The notes: generated by a model from the sequence alone, not told the origin. A stretch of 64,000 nt of DNA from Sipunculus nudus (GCA_026874595.1 CM049306.1:78520142-78584141), one strand, 5' to 3'; positions 23,405 through 37,200 are shown, counted from the first letter of the stretch. Made by a program: numbers and translations.

Positions 23405-26400
23405 TGATTACTTGAACATTTCTGATTACTTGAAACCATTTATTTGATGTGCTTTGTCGCAATGGGATGTAACTCTTTGCCTTAACATAACGGCAAATGT
23501 AGGTGCCACTAGTATTTGGTAACCAACAATATGATTGATCAGTAAGCACACCAACTTTCAGGATTGCTGAGAAATATTAGTTTTAGTGTGAATGTTCATT
23601 GTGAATGGGCTTTTAATGTCAATATGTAGCAAATTAAGAAACTGCGGGGCTATCATTCCTCCTGACCCCATGTTTGAATTAACTTGTATTACCTTTTTCA
23701 GTTTAAAATATTTGTTTGGTTTCATGGCGATCAATGTGGCTATTATTACGAAATTTGAGCTTCTTTATGAAATGAATTAATAATGACAATTAAAAGGTCC
23801 TTGACATGTTGGTCTCAATGAAATCTCAGTTATAAGTGCTTGGATCGGAAGGCAAAATTTTCTCGGTTTAATGTTGTGAATTGTGCCCGTGTAACGTCCA
23901 GACGACACGACAAAGGAAACAGGCATCGTTATTGCAAAGCATTTCTGAAAATTAGCTCAGTAGGCAAAAGTCAAAAACCAAAAAAATCTCAATCCCAGTC
24001 ATATAATTATTAAAGCTCAAGTTTCTATGTTTTTTTTAATCTGATACGGTAATCATTCATTATCCTACAAGTATGTCATATTCAAGGCTAGTTGGTATGT
24101 TCATTTTAATCTGATACACCGTGAATCCGACTGCATTTTATTCCGGGTTATTTAAGGATTTTCCTTTCCTCAACTGTTGTTCTCTTTAATGTCTTTGCAC
24201 AACGTAGTTACCTTTCAAAGCTTCCTTAAGCCAGGGCATATATGTGTTTTTCACGGCATGGATTCGTGAATAGCTTGCACGGCAGCACGCTGACAGCCGT
24301 GCGCTCACTGAGGCATGCGGATTACGTGGAAACAGTTAATCATAATTAGGCACAATAGATCTTGGCAAAGGCGACGGAGCCGATTAAATCAAACCGGGGA
24401 ATTAGAACTAATTTAAAGGAGTGAAATCCGTTTTCAAGGAATATGCAGCATATTAAACCGAACGCCGGATTATCAGATGCCAAATTACCCGGTGCGCTTG
24501 TATATCTATATTCCCGGGCCGAAGTCTATGGCAGTAATACTCAAGATGAGTAACCCTAACTGCAGTGATACCTATTTGTCAATATGGTTAATAAAATAAT
24601 GAAAGCATATAGGTCTTTACTTACCTTTGTCGACAGAAGCTACCGTTAATGAACTGGTCAACTTGTCTTCAGTTTTATCCTCAGATTAGTTGTGACGGAC
24701 TCTTCAGTCTTCATCAGCTGAAGCGAGCAGAATGAATTCATTGGCCGACGTTTGCCTTGGTATACAACTAAAACTGTGATGGTGATGTAATATCTAAATA
24801 TAACCAATGACAAAAGGTACCACGTGTTTATGCTGTAATCATCGTCTTCAAACCAGAATACCTGGCCGCCATCTGTGACCCATGCCACGTAGTCGGTGGC
24901 ATTAATTTAACTACGTGCGTGTGTCGGGGGGGGATCTCCTAGGCGTAGGAATGTAATCAAAGCTTGGACTACTGTTTTCAAACATTTTATATATAGTTGC
25001 TTCAATTTTTCTTACAGGGCGCAGACACACGCACACATATATACACCTTTTTGGCGTCTGTATAACACTCAATTAAAAAATGTAAGCGTCTGTATAACAC
25101 GTTTCAAATATATATACTTATTCGCATTTCAAATATATTAAAAATAAGTATAAGATTTTACAAAATAAGGTATTATGTTTGGCGGTATTTGTTGGCGGTA
25201 TTTATTTATGGACGTCATTGCACTTAGAAGAGGATCCAGGTGATTGGTCCAGGGGTTCCGGATCCCCCTATTTAAGCAAACGCAACATTTTTAAAGATTT
25301 CAGACCAATTGTTACGGCCTGGACCCCCCCCCCCCCCATTTTCCGGACCTGAGGACCATATTTATGTTTTTCAATATTCCTTCTTGGTTGGGCCCTTCCT
25401 TTTCCTAAATCCTGAATACGCCCCTTGACCTCAAGGTAAACACTGTGTGTTTGACTGTGCTTGATGGGAGAAAGAGAGGAAATTATATGTACATTACATG
25501 AACAACCCATGTATAAATTTCATGGTACCTGAAGCGCCCTGTATTTACCATCGGTTTGCTGAGAACTGATACCACACTCCTCCATAATCTGCTTGGACTA
25601 GACCCTTTCTAAATGTGCTGTTGTAATGGGTACTATCCCCCCCCCCCCCACCCCATCGGCACGTATAGTGAACTCTAACCAGACCCCAGGATGCAAGTTT
25701 TTCCCCCGCCCCTCGCCGGTGCGATGAACCAGCAGATAAGTGAAGGGCATACAGCTATTATATTATATTTTAGATTTATTTGACATGGATTGTACAACTA
25801 AAAATCGTAACTAATATGGCTCGAATGTTGTTGTGCAGACATGTCTAAAGGTGAAAGATTCCATAGGACCCAAAGAATCCCATGCATTGACCATGGGCCT
25901 GCCACAACAACCAATGCACTCTCATACAAGGCTGGGGATGGAACCATGGCAGGATCCCCATCAGAGAGCCCCGAGTGTTTTACCACTCGACTGTCCACGC
26001 CCCAACATGGCATAACTGTGCATGAGCGCGCACACTCGGCTTCAAAATTTAACTTCGGGATATTTGATCAGGGCATGAGTACGCACTTATTGGCTGTATG
26101 TTTCTGCCATCCACGTAACTTAAGTACCTTAGACCATTTGTTATCATTTTGAATCAGTTGACTTTTTTAATTAAATAAAACATCAGGATACTGCATTTCA
26201 CACATGGCAGAGTCACTACAGGGTTCCTTCCGTTCCAGAAGATCAGAATTAGATGATATTCCATGGCTTTTTCTTGACTCCTAAAACAAACATGACATTT
26301 TCCCCCCAAATGGCTTTATATTTTTGAGCGTAGACAGTGGTCTCCAAAATTAAATAAATCGTCAAAAATATAATAGGAGAGAGAGAGAGAGAGGGAGAGA

Positions 26401-28550
26401 GGGAGAGCGAGAGAGCATGGATAAGAGAGATTTTAGACGTTTGCAAATATATAATTCCACTTAATTGTATGTCAAAATGATGCCGTCTATAAATTATGTA
26501 AACAAGGTTTGTCTGATTCCACCAGCAGCTGAATATAAAATGTAATGGCACATGTGGCATTATTTCATTACACTCAATTACCCTATTCAGAGTAACACAA
26601 GCCAAACATGAAAATACGGGCATATTCTGAACACCCACACTGACGTCGGTTCCCTGGACACACATGGTGTTTAAACAAAGCCTATCTTTCAGGGAACTTT
26701 TTCTGATTTGGCCGGCCTGCTAATAATACTCCTTCACATAAAGGTGAATTATTTCAGTGTATTCACAACCACCAGCATACCTTTGACAGGTGGTCATCAT
26801 CAACAAGGTACTATTGTCAAAAATGTGTATTGGCGTTATGCTGGAGCAGGTGCGTGTATGAAGACATTAATTCTAAAAGAGAGAAAATTAAAATATATTA
26901 TCCACGGCTGCAAAATGGACACCAGTCCATATTGATGGTTGTCCCCAACCCGTGTTTACACTCCCTATTCAGCACATATTCTCAGGTTCATTCGCGAATT
27001 AGTGACAGTACATTTGTAAATAAGTCCTTGATCATGTCCCTGAATCCGGATCAGGTTCGGAAACCACACCAAAACCAAATTTCCATTCTTCATTAGCCCG
27101 TTTCCGGAATGCCATGACAATTTCATGACCGAGTGAGTAATGTTGTTAACAAATATACACACGAACGGGAATGAACGCATATCTATATCATAAAGGGTCA
27201 AGTGTTTATTTGTACATAACTGATGTAGGAGGAACCACCTATCGTAACACCATCATCAAAATATATACATTTGATATCATACATCAATCTTTTCTTTCTT
27301 TCCCGCCATTTAAGAAATTAGACGATGCCAAGCTTAAATATACTGGCGTTTTAGCACAGCAAGCGGCTGAATTTGGCAATGTTTAGCTGATTATTTTCCA
27401 CTTTTCTGTAGCCTTGATTCATCTGAACTTGATAATTTGAATGAGAGTGGTATACACAGGTGATATGCATATGATATACCAACTGATCCTCATGATGTTC
27501 ACTTTGTAGCTGATGATAAAATAATATTTTTGTGATGTTACATATGTACTGACTTCTTAACTTGAACCCCATCCCCCTTAATTAGAACATTAAGTTTTCA
27601 GAAACGCATAGCCGTAAATACACGCTTTCGCAGGTATTTGTATTGGGCTGGAAAGCTTATAACGTTCCTAGCACAAGGCAGAAGGCCCTAACCGGGTCTT
27701 TTTTTTTGTGGCTCATGAATAGTTCACTAGCCTGGTTCCCTGATACCCTATCGCTCGTACATGGATACGTTAATGGACGCGGGAACCGGTCTAGCTGGTT
27801 ACAGTGTCTCTGTGCATAATTCGAGTCTATATCCGGCATCTTGATGTTGGTATGTCTATGGGATATATAGCAACGTTACGTAGCTGTTAAATACCTGCCA
27901 TCTCATGATGATGAATTGATTTAGTAGAAAACTCCATTCAACAGGACCAGGGCGAGGAAGCATACTTAAAATTCTTTACCGTGTATATACTAGTATAACT
28001 ATACAGGTCGCCTCTTGAAGGGTGAAGTGCTATACATGTTCTCCCTCCCTCCCCCCCCCGCCCCCTTGTTTAATGTAGCGTTATCCTTCATGTAGTTCTG
28101 TAAAAATGCAAAGATTTTTACAAACTTATTTACAGGTCAAACCCCTAATTAGGCCTAACAAAAGGTTTGGTTCTCAGGGACTTTCTCAGAAATCTAATAT
28201 GCGGGAGGGGGGGGGGGGGTTAAATTGACGCACGCGGAGCTTGAGAACCGTGCCTTTTTCTGGGGCCTTATCTATGTTTTTTTATCCACATTTAGTGTAT
28301 CAGGACAGTATATAGACAAATACACACGTTACAGGAAACAACTCGAACAAACAACGCTGTATTTTTACATATCAGGGTTCGCACGTGGGCCGGCCCGGCT
28401 CGGCCAGGCGAGAAAGCCCCAGCTAGCATGACCGCTGTGTTTTGACATCAGACCCCACGCGTGGACCGGGCTATGCTGCCATAGCAACGGCCAATGCTGA
28501 CGCTGCACATGCGCGTGTATGACTGCTGAATATAATAAAAGAGACATCTG

Positions 28551-28554
<4 letters not shown>

Positions 28555-28615
<61 letters not shown>
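28555..28615. repeat. (AT)n microsatellite, copy 2
   Basis: A pure AT tract of about 60 bp, expanded relative to copy 1 at 13,512. Confidence 0.95.
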
Positions 28616-28618
<3 letters not shown>

Positions 28619-29175
28619 GGATATTAAGTTTATCAAAACACGACATGATATGTTTGAAAATCAGGTCTTAATAAGAATATATAGTTTCCCTGTAGTTGAT
28701 TTATCGTATATATACCCCATGTTACCTTAATCTATGTCAACTTTTTGTTAGGTTGTTGTATTATGCTGAATGCGTATATGAGCAAGAAATAGCGTGTTTA
28801 CGTTTCTCCTCTATGTTGCATTTAAGCTTGTTTAAATACTAGTATACAACTGTCTTCTGTGTAACTTATCTTTAGACACGACACCTTTTGGGCACAGGTT
28901 ACAAAGGTAGCAATATTCTCTAATCCTGTGCTTTGTAAGTTCTTAATAAACGGCAGCGGAGTCAAAAATGAGGAAACACAATGTTCATAACACATAACGC
29001 TCATTCTGAGACATTCAAAATTTCCGTAGATTCTCAATATAATATTAAAACTATCCGAGCAGGTATTTCTTCGAAAGCATTCACATGGACTGTTTGGGTC
29101 TTGTTAGTATTTAATATTAAGCCTGGGTAACATTTCATCCCATATAGCTTTCAACTACTTTTTTACCGTTCATAT

Positions 29176-29560
29176 TAAAAAAATACCTTGAATATAATAA
29201 AGCATTAGACGGAGGGGGAGGAAGGTACTTTTGGATACAAACGCCGCAGTTCGACTCTCTACCCATGGAAATGATTGGCTCACAAAGAAAACGGTCCCAC
29301 TTCATAAAATTCTGACTGCATTCCTGAGACCGTTCTCCATCTGCCGTTCTATTAAAATGCTATGCCTGTAGTCCTGTGCTTTGATATGGTTGCTGGATCA
29401 TTATGTTTTGTGCGATTAACGCCTACAGTGACGCCCTGTCAGCTGACCAGCGATCAGGGTTACATCAGTCTTACGTACAAAGGTAACGTGACAGGACAAG
29501 CGCCTTCATGTATGAACTACCTCATCGAGCACGAAATCCGTAAGAATATTCTAAGGAAAT
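29176..29560. other. Sequence following copy 2, partly related to the 18.3-kb insertion
   Basis: Positions 29,291-29,400 match 18,274-18,382 (shared words include GACTGCA, TCCTGAGA, CGTTCT, CTGCCGTT and GTCCTGTG). The rest is single-copy in the window. The frame at 29,362-29,574 reads through this region without a recognised domain. Confidence 0.5.
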
Positions 29561-30310
29561 CTGGTACACCGTGAATCCGACTGCAATTAATTCCGTGTTA
29601 TATGAGGATTTTCTGTTCGTCAATTATTGTTCTCTTTAATGTCTTTGCATAACTAAGTAAAACTTTAGAGCTTAAGGTAATCTTCATGTTGCTTCGAAAG
29701 TTGTTTTCATTCTTACACTCAGCCGGTTGAGCTAATGTTGAACGTTATTAAGGCTATCCCCACATATTAATTACCACAAGAGACATATGATGCAGCTTCG
29801 CTGACTATTTGTATTTTATTTGTATTTCTTTTTGAAAGTGTGCCCGTTTGGTATGCACATTTGCTGTTCATAATTATTATAACAGTTGTTTTATGTCTTC
29901 GCTTGTCGGAGGAAATAATGGCTTACACCAACAAGAGCATGGCGTCGTACCAAACAGTCATTAAGCCATGGTATATAATTGTTTTTCATTCTCCGTCTGG
30001 CATAGATTCGTGCATAACTGGCACGGCAGCAAATTTGACGGCCGTGCGCTCTCTGAGCCATGTGAATTCCGTGGAAACAGTTTATCCTAATATGAAATTT
30101 TGGTTCTTTGCCAACGTGCCTGATCCGAATAAAGCAAACGGTGGGATTAGAACTATATAATTTAACGGAGCGAACTCCGTTTTCAAGGAATATGAAGCAT
30201 ATTATGCCGCCTGCTGAATTATCAGATGCAGACTTAACGGGCCCGCCTGTATATCTATATTCCCGGTCCGAAATTCGGCAGTATACTCAAGATGAGTAAA
30301 CCTATTTGAA
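29560..30310 (+). repeat. Diverged third partial copy of the 9.1-9.6 kb segment
   Basis: CACCGTGAATCCGACTGCA at 29,564 begins a match to 9,108 and 24,118. It continues through ATTGTTCTCTTTAATGTCTT, CTGGCACGGCAGC, GCCGTGCGCTC, TTTTCAAGGAATATG, ATATCTATATTCCCGG and ACTCAAGATGAGTAA. It is much more diverged than copies 1 and 2 are from each other. An extra stretch (about 29,680-29,990) interrupts the match. It marks an older duplication of the same DNA. Confidence 0.8.
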
Positions 30311-30384
30311 ATTATACCTATTTGTAAATGTGATTAATAAATTAATGAATTAACATACCTCATATCATTATCGGTGATACCTCA

Positions 30385-30385
<1 letters not shown>

Positions 30386-30452
<67 letters not shown>
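30386..30452. repeat. (AT)n microsatellite
   Basis: A pure AT tract of about 67 bp. Confidence 0.97.
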
Positions 30453-30455
<3 letters not shown>

Positions 30456-33390
30456 TTGAATCCGTGTTAATGCTTCACTGTGTAGCTCAGGGCGTATATA
30501 CATGCAAGCCACGCACTCGATCACGGTCCCAAATCTTATTGCTCTTAAAATGAGTGCTTACACGGCCACCTGGCAAAATGCGACCGCTTTATCGTGTTCT
30601 AATTGGTTGTCAATGTGGTGTGACTGACATTTGCAGTCCCAAAAGTGGCATTATACTGGCATAATGGCGAATTACCTGCAAGTGCACACATGAATGTTAA
30701 TTGAAAATAGTTCAACTTGGAACAGCTTAGTTTCTGACTGAACGTGTTATAATGCTTATATCGGGTGATTTATCAACAATCACTCAAAATTCTGTAAAGC
30801 CGAATTACGGGGCTGATTAAACGCTCCCCTTGCATCGTGCATTTAGCATCTCTCTGGTGTCATACAAGTCGGAATCCGCCCCTCCGAAGAAAAAGACCAC
30901 TCAGATCTATCATACATATGACGTCGTGATCGTGAAATTCATCTGTCATAAAACGGCAGATTGTCCCTCCCTTTTATTCAGTCACAATAATTATATCGTG
31001 CTGCCACCTAGCAAGTCTGGGTTTGGCATCAGAGTGAACTCACCGTGACATCTCATACTACTTCACACAGAGCTCCTAGGGTGACCTCCCTGTAACATTA
31101 ACTTGTAACCTCACACAGGTGACACATTGATGTAACATACTGAGGTCACATGGTGTTCGTTCTGTAATATCAGGGTATATGTGATATACTCTCTATGTCG
31201 CTAACACAGAGATGTCCAAGGCGAGGTCACGTGGTGGTCGTTCTTTGGTATGAATGTGATCTCTTTTGATCTCTCTCTCTCACATTCAACTTTCGTCAAA
31301 AAGAGTCCTATCTACATAATCTACACCCTCTGAACACAGCGTGTGACCTCACGGGACCTTCCAGCCACACGCTGTGAGAAATGGAAGTTATTTATTTTGC
31401 CACCAGGGGCTTATCGGGAAACACTAAGCGAACCGAACGCTCCGTGAAACAAAATCTGATTGGCTCAGATTGCAAACAAAGATGGTTGCGCCAATGCGGA
31501 GCTCGTTGTGTGACATTGTAAGAGACGATATTTGCAAACACTGGGGATAACGGACCTAAGGACAAACCAGCAAGTTAGGTGACGGTCGCATTCCATATAT
31601 TCCAACGAGGGATTGGGGGGGGGGGGGGGGGTGTTGTTGATAGAACTCCTAGAGTTCTAGAAGTCTGATCTCTTTTGGTCTAAATAAGTCAACGGTCAAG
31701 GTCAAGGTTAACAAAAAAAATACACAAAATCGTTTTTTCCACATATCTTAGTCAAAATTAATTGTAGCTACATATGTGTATAGCTGCCTCCATCTGCTGT
31801 TACCATGGTTACGCATTCCTGGGAGAATTCATGATATTCCATGCATGAGATCTCTTTTTCTTTGATAATTTTTAAGCTAGAGGGGTCAAGTTTTTCGTTT
31901 CACCTAGCATTGGTTATACGAATCTTGCGAAACAACGAACCGTTATTCGTCAAACGAAATAAACATGATTTTACCGTTTTTGTTCTACAGACCGAATGTC
32001 TCAAGCAGTTGCTCTGAAAGATACATATCTGATAGAAAAACAAAACTCTAACAAGGCTGTTGTTTTTTTTTTTTTTTAATAGGTCAAAGGTCAAGGATAA
32101 GGTCACAAAAATACTATTAAAATATTATTATGATGATACCGTCAAATATTGCCCTATCTTCACAAACCATACCTCATTTTATTCCTCTATGCATTACCCA
32201 TAATGAGATTAGGTCAACTGTTATCCAGGTTGTGTCCGTTTGTCAGTATATCAGTATGTCTGTGTGCTTGCCGGGTGTTGTCGATTTCGCCTGCCTCCAT
32301 GTTCTTAAGTCTGATATAAGTACACAAAAGTGCTTTTGTTTCTGCTCTTCCTGAACATTGTTCATTCAAATATCTGTTTTCACATGTTCCTCTGTCATCC
32401 TGTCTCTCTGTATATTTGTCTAATTGCAAGCGACCCATTGTCGTCTTGTTTGTCCGTTTGTTTGTTAGCAAACAAAAACCAAAATTTATGAATCGATTTA
32501 ATGAATTTTCTAGGAAAGCTCGGCATCAATACAGGACACAATTGATTAAATTTTGGGAAGACACGGATCAGAATCTGGATCAAGGATTTTATTCGAGAAA
32601 ATATTGCATATCTGACAATGCCATGCAATGTAATACGCTGCGTTTATTTTTTTTTTTTTTTTGCAAATAGATGGCGCACAGTGTCAGTATGCTATAATGT
32701 TCGGTGATTGTGCTACTGTGTTAACACACATTTCTGACTAAGCTATATGGGGTTAAGAAGCAGCATTGACGGAGGTCTGCGCTCTCAGAGTACTTTCCGA
32801 GTTCATTATCAAATCTTTGTAAAATATGTTATTTTGGCCATCGAAACGATTGTATATCAATGTTTATGTATCCATCATGGTAAATACTTAAATAGAAGGA
32901 AATTAATCCTGTTCATACTCAGCCAATTAAAACCCCTGACCCCTCCCCTCCCCCTTTTAGAGCCGAAACAAACTTTTTTTAAGGGTTTCAAACCAAAATT
33001 CGCGACCATGATCCCCTCCTTCAAACACCAAAGGACCTTTTTTAGGTTTTCTTCTAGTCTTCCTTGCTCCGCCCCTGCACAAAACTAGCATTGAACGATA
33101 GGGTCCAGTGATGGAATACCTGTGAGTATAAATGCTGCATTACACTTCGTTACAGTTACAAGGTATATAAATATAATAGGACTTACCAGAACTTGGCATA
33201 AATCACCAAAGCGGGACCACCACTAGTGAACAATGCTGGACACAGTTAGGCTACTAACAGAGACCAGCATTTTCAGTAAACAAGCAGCAAATCGAACCAA
33301 TTCCAAAGGCACAGTATGGTTTCTGTTTCTGCCACGCCCACCACCCTTCATTTTAAAAGCTCCAGGAAGTTATGAGCAGGAATAACTAAT
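30453..33390. other. Single-copy non-coding stretch
   Basis: I see no convincing gene. Frames up to 113 codons have no recognisable domain. A G run of about 17 lies near 31,616-31,632. Words of the form GAGGTCAC(A/G)TGGTG with GTCGTTCT or GTTCGTTCT recur near 31,142 and 31,225. Confidence 0.4.

Positions 33391-33391
<1 letters not shown>

Positions 33392-33455
<64 letters not shown>
33392..33455. repeat. (AT)n microsatellite
   Basis: A pure AT tract of about 64 bp bordering the tandem array at 33,470. Confidence 0.97.
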
Positions 33456-33457
<2 letters not shown>

Positions 33458-33469
33458 CTCGGTCTTACG

Positions 33470-33890
33470 ACTAGGCGTCATCCTCTGATATAACTGTGAG
33501 CTTATTGTGGTGCAACCTTGATGAGCTCACTGCTACGCTATCACTATGAGCTCGCGGTTTTGAATCAGCTGCGCAGTCACCGCTTGACGTCATCTTATGA
33601 TATTACTGTGAACTAACTGCTGTGTAACAAACATATGAACTCATGCCGTGCCATCACTGTGAGCTCACGGTTGTGAATTCGTCGCGTGGTCACATTTTGA
33701 CGTCATTCCGTGTTATCACTGTGATTTCATTGTTGTGTTACAGACATGAACTAATGCCAAACTCTGTGAACTCACGGTTTGAATTTCACTGCGGTTTCTC
33801 ATTTTTGACGTCATCCTTTGATATCACTCACTGTTGTGTAACAGACATTAGCTCACTGCAGTGACTTTCCTACGAGTAAACAGTTTGTTC
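33470..33890. repeat. Four-unit degenerate tandem array (about 112 bp) with CRE palindromes
   Basis: The word TGACGTCAT occurs at 33,585, 33,698 and 33,806, with a degenerate GGCGTCAT at about 33,474, giving a spacing of about 112 bp. Each unit also has CACTGTGAGCTCACGG-like and TTGTGTAACAGACAT-like words. TGACGTCA is the full cAMP-response-element palindrome, but repeated occurrence in a satellite does not show regulatory use. Confidence 0.75.
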
Positions 33891-33941
33891 ACAGCTACGA
33901 ACTCACACCTGTGACTCCCTGATGATCTCGAGTCAGCTTAA

Positions 33942-34205
33942 TGGGGCTGTCCTACTTAAGCGACTGTACAGGCGACGAGGCTGTCGCCTCATGGTCGCCG
34001 AAATCCAGGCGACAGGACCTCCGCTACGACAATAGTCTACGACAATCTACAATTTACAAATATTAAAAATCCAGAGACGACTCCTTCGAGGTCACGCGTC
34101 TTGGGGCGACTTCAGGCGACCATACAGGCGACCACCCCGCGACCATGAGGCGATAGCCTGGTCGCCTGTAGTCGCCTGTAGAGTCGCCTATGTGGGACAG
34201 CCCCA
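33942..34205. mobile_element. PIF/Harbinger-like MITE (264 bp)
   Basis: The terminal inverted repeats are TGGGGCTGTCC at 33,942 and GGACAGCCCCA ending at 34,205. They extend imperfectly inward (left TACAGGCGAC, right GTCGCCTGTA). A 3-bp duplication TAA flanks it (33,939-33,941 and 34,206-34,208), as expected for PIF/Harbinger. The interior is rich in repeated AGGCGAC/GTCGCCT words on both strands. There is no transposase frame. Confidence 0.85.
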
Positions 34206-34208
34206 TAA

Positions 34209-37200
34209 GTCTCGAATGGGTAGTGCTTAAAGCCGCAAATGAGTCAGTCGGACAGCACCCAAGTGCGGCGGGAAATAAATAAGTATAAAATGTCTTGCGA
34301 ACGTTCCGTGGGGTCGTAATTTGCTTGTGAATTGCTCTAAAAATGTCTAAGAATAATCGTCATATGCGTATTTGGGTAATGTTCGCTAGTCTTCGTAAAA
34401 CCACAAATAAATCTCAACAGTGTGGAGATAATCTTGCGCAAATCATGTGAGAGCAACGGGCATCCGTCAGCTGATTTCTCGACCTATTCACGAAATTTTC
34501 ACGTACTGCTTTAGAAATATTCACTTCACCGAATAAACATACCTTAGCCTTTCACGTCAGTCGGAAGATAATCGTGTGACATATGTACGAATGTCTTAGG
34601 AATGTTGTACGAAGTTCATTTATCTCTTACTACTCATGATCAAAAGTTTCTTCTTAATTCATGTTAAGAACAGGTTTCACAGCTTGCTGGTCCCTGTCCT
34701 GTCACTGGTATCTAGACAAGAACTGAATCTGAGAATGCATTTCAATGCATTTAACAAAATGCTCGTGTTAGTCGGATTACCGGTCGCAAGAATTTCGCGC
34801 GACATGTCGTTTTTCTCGAAATATGCGCAACAACAATTTTAGTCGCTTGTTCTTCCAGTATGTGGAAAAGACCCGAGTTCGGCAACACTACACAAGATAT
34901 TCCCACATACGTTGTGAGAACTACTCACAAACTAATAAAGATAGGTTTCCGGCTCAAATGGTGCCACATATTCTAAGAAAAACGCCTCAGAATGTTCGAC
35001 TTTTCCGTATTTCGGGAAGCAAATCGTTCGCGTACCCCGTGAAAACCCTACTTCAGAGCGCCACTTAATATATAGTTTCACTGATCAATGGATGTTTTAC
35101 TGATTATGAAACAATGAATTACCGATGAATAACGGGGGGGGGGGGGGGGGTGAGGATAAGCTCTCCGAATAATTGTTGCATCTAAATTGTTGCTACTGTC
35201 AATGTTTTATGTCATAATCATATAATTTTCTAACCTGATGATTTCGGGACAAAAGAGCTCATGATCAAGATCATCAGCTGTGCACCGATAACACAGCTTT
35301 GGGTTACCCGGGCTTCTTCATATTAATCGAGCCTCTTAAACTTTTATATATACATACCAATAAAGAACATAGAAAATCACAAAATTTACACGCCAAAGTT
35401 TGTCGTTGTATGTTGATTGCACACTGAGCCTGGCATGCAGTTTGGGCCAATGCCTGCAGCATGCTACCGGAGCTTACGCGGCATGGAACTCTTCCACACT
35501 GAGGTGTATCATTAAAGAAATGTCTTGAGGGGTTTCATTGGCTTAGACATGGTAATCGATGAAGTGCCATAAATAGTAGAATTAAATCCCCCCCCCCCCC
35601 CCCCCACGACCGGATTGGGAGGAAATCACCTTAATAAAACTAAAGGATGAGTCATCCTCTCCGTAGTCAATATAGCGTGTCGCAATGTAATGCCTAAATT
35701 TCTTCCAGTCAAACTAAAAAGGTGCCGCCATTTTTTCTTCCATCTCCGTCAGGCTTTATCATCTAATATGATAATAATGTTAGTCGCAAACAGGAGAGAC
35801 AGTTATGAAATGTGTCACAGATTACATTGATTCTGTCCGTGAAAGCCGACCCTGCAGATGTCCTGGCTGATCGGGTGATGATAATCCTCGTTGAATTCAG
35901 GTACGTATGTTGATGTAACGTTCAATAAAATATTTACTTGGTCTATGTTATGTCTCATAATTAAATTTTGTCTCTTAAATAATTGTAATAAAACAATGAA
36001 GACGTCCTTCAAACTATATGCCGCATTTTTCAATGTACCTGACGTGAATCTAATTACAGCTGAAATAATGCCCTAATTAACCATTTGCGAATTATCAGTA
36101 ACTAACGGGTTGCACGGTGAGATGAACTTTTTACTTAATCGTGGCAGTTTAATGTGACAGCTGTATAATACACTGGTATATATGACATAAAAATGCAAGT
36201 TATTTCGCCTGCACAGACTGATATCGCTGCAAGAACTGTTAACGGGTATTCGGACACGTGTGTATCGTACTGCCGCGCTTTATGTGAATAATTCCATTCA
36301 TGGATAATTATATGTTACTGTATCGCTTTACGAGTTGTTCACTGTCATTAAACGATTGGAAACAAAGTACCTTCCTTGTTTTGGGAGAGGTAAACATCAA
36401 CGTAACCTAATTGTAACAACAGGCATGAAACCTGTTGAATCGACCACAAAAATTACCTGCGGCTTTAGGTTTAACAGCAGTGCGGATTAAGTAACGCTAA
36501 TTCCAAAACACGACAAGGTCAAGGGTCAGAGGTTCATTGGCCGGATCAAAGCAACATGCACAAAAATGGATTTCGATACGGCTCTTGTGTATTCAATTTT
36601 AACTGGAACCTGAATTAGAAATAAAAAATCAACATGAAGCAAAGGATCCAGCCACTATATATTTTTCTATAAGGATACACAGTTTGTATGGGGTACGTTA
36701 TATTAAATGGTTGGCGCGAGCTTCCCGTTAATTTCTTCCGTTTACTTGTGATACCATAGCGTCAGACATCGGTGTGTGCATGTCGGCAGTAATGTTAATT
36801 GTTATAAAATGAAAGTCAATGCTGGTGGTGAAGTTAATATAATACGCTGGAGTCTGAGGGCCAGCATTTCAGCATTTTTAAAACTATTGCATGTAATATC
36901 ATGCACAATGATGGATAAAGAGACAATTAATGGCGATGCCTTTCCATGTCATATACCGGCTCAGAGGCTGTCAAAGGTATTTGTGCAAGACGACTTGCAT
37001 AGTTGGGGTACCGACGTCCAATATCGATTTTTATCATCTTTCAAATTATTTCTGTTTTACATATCTTTATATGAGCATTTTAAATGTTCTTCTACCTTAT
37101 TAGGCGGTGACCTTTATTAAAGTTTATTTATTACCATCCTTATAATTCCTCTTCACCCGCAAATGAAATATCCATTTGATTGCACTTGTGCCATTTGCCC

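Larger units (their letters stand above)
14503..29175. repeat. Tandem segmental duplication, copy 2 (about 14.7 kb)
   Basis: This is the second direct copy of the block at 1-14,131. It ends at CATAT at 29,175, after which the sequence differs from that following copy 1. It is longer mainly because of a private insertion at about 17,969-18,612. It also has a longer CTGTACC tract inside the hAT-like element, and a longer AT tract at 28,555. It lacks about 76 bp found in copy 1 at 8,633-8,709. All shared transposons sit at the same places with the same flanks, so they inserted before the duplication. Confidence 0.95.

Noticed and set aside
29362-29574. Frame with CQLTSDQGYISLTYKGN and SCMNYLIEH, considered as a decayed CUB-like exon
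   Set aside because: The resemblance is only a few spaced residues. The region is partly related to non-coding sequence at 18.3 kb and 9.1 kb, and splice signals are weak.
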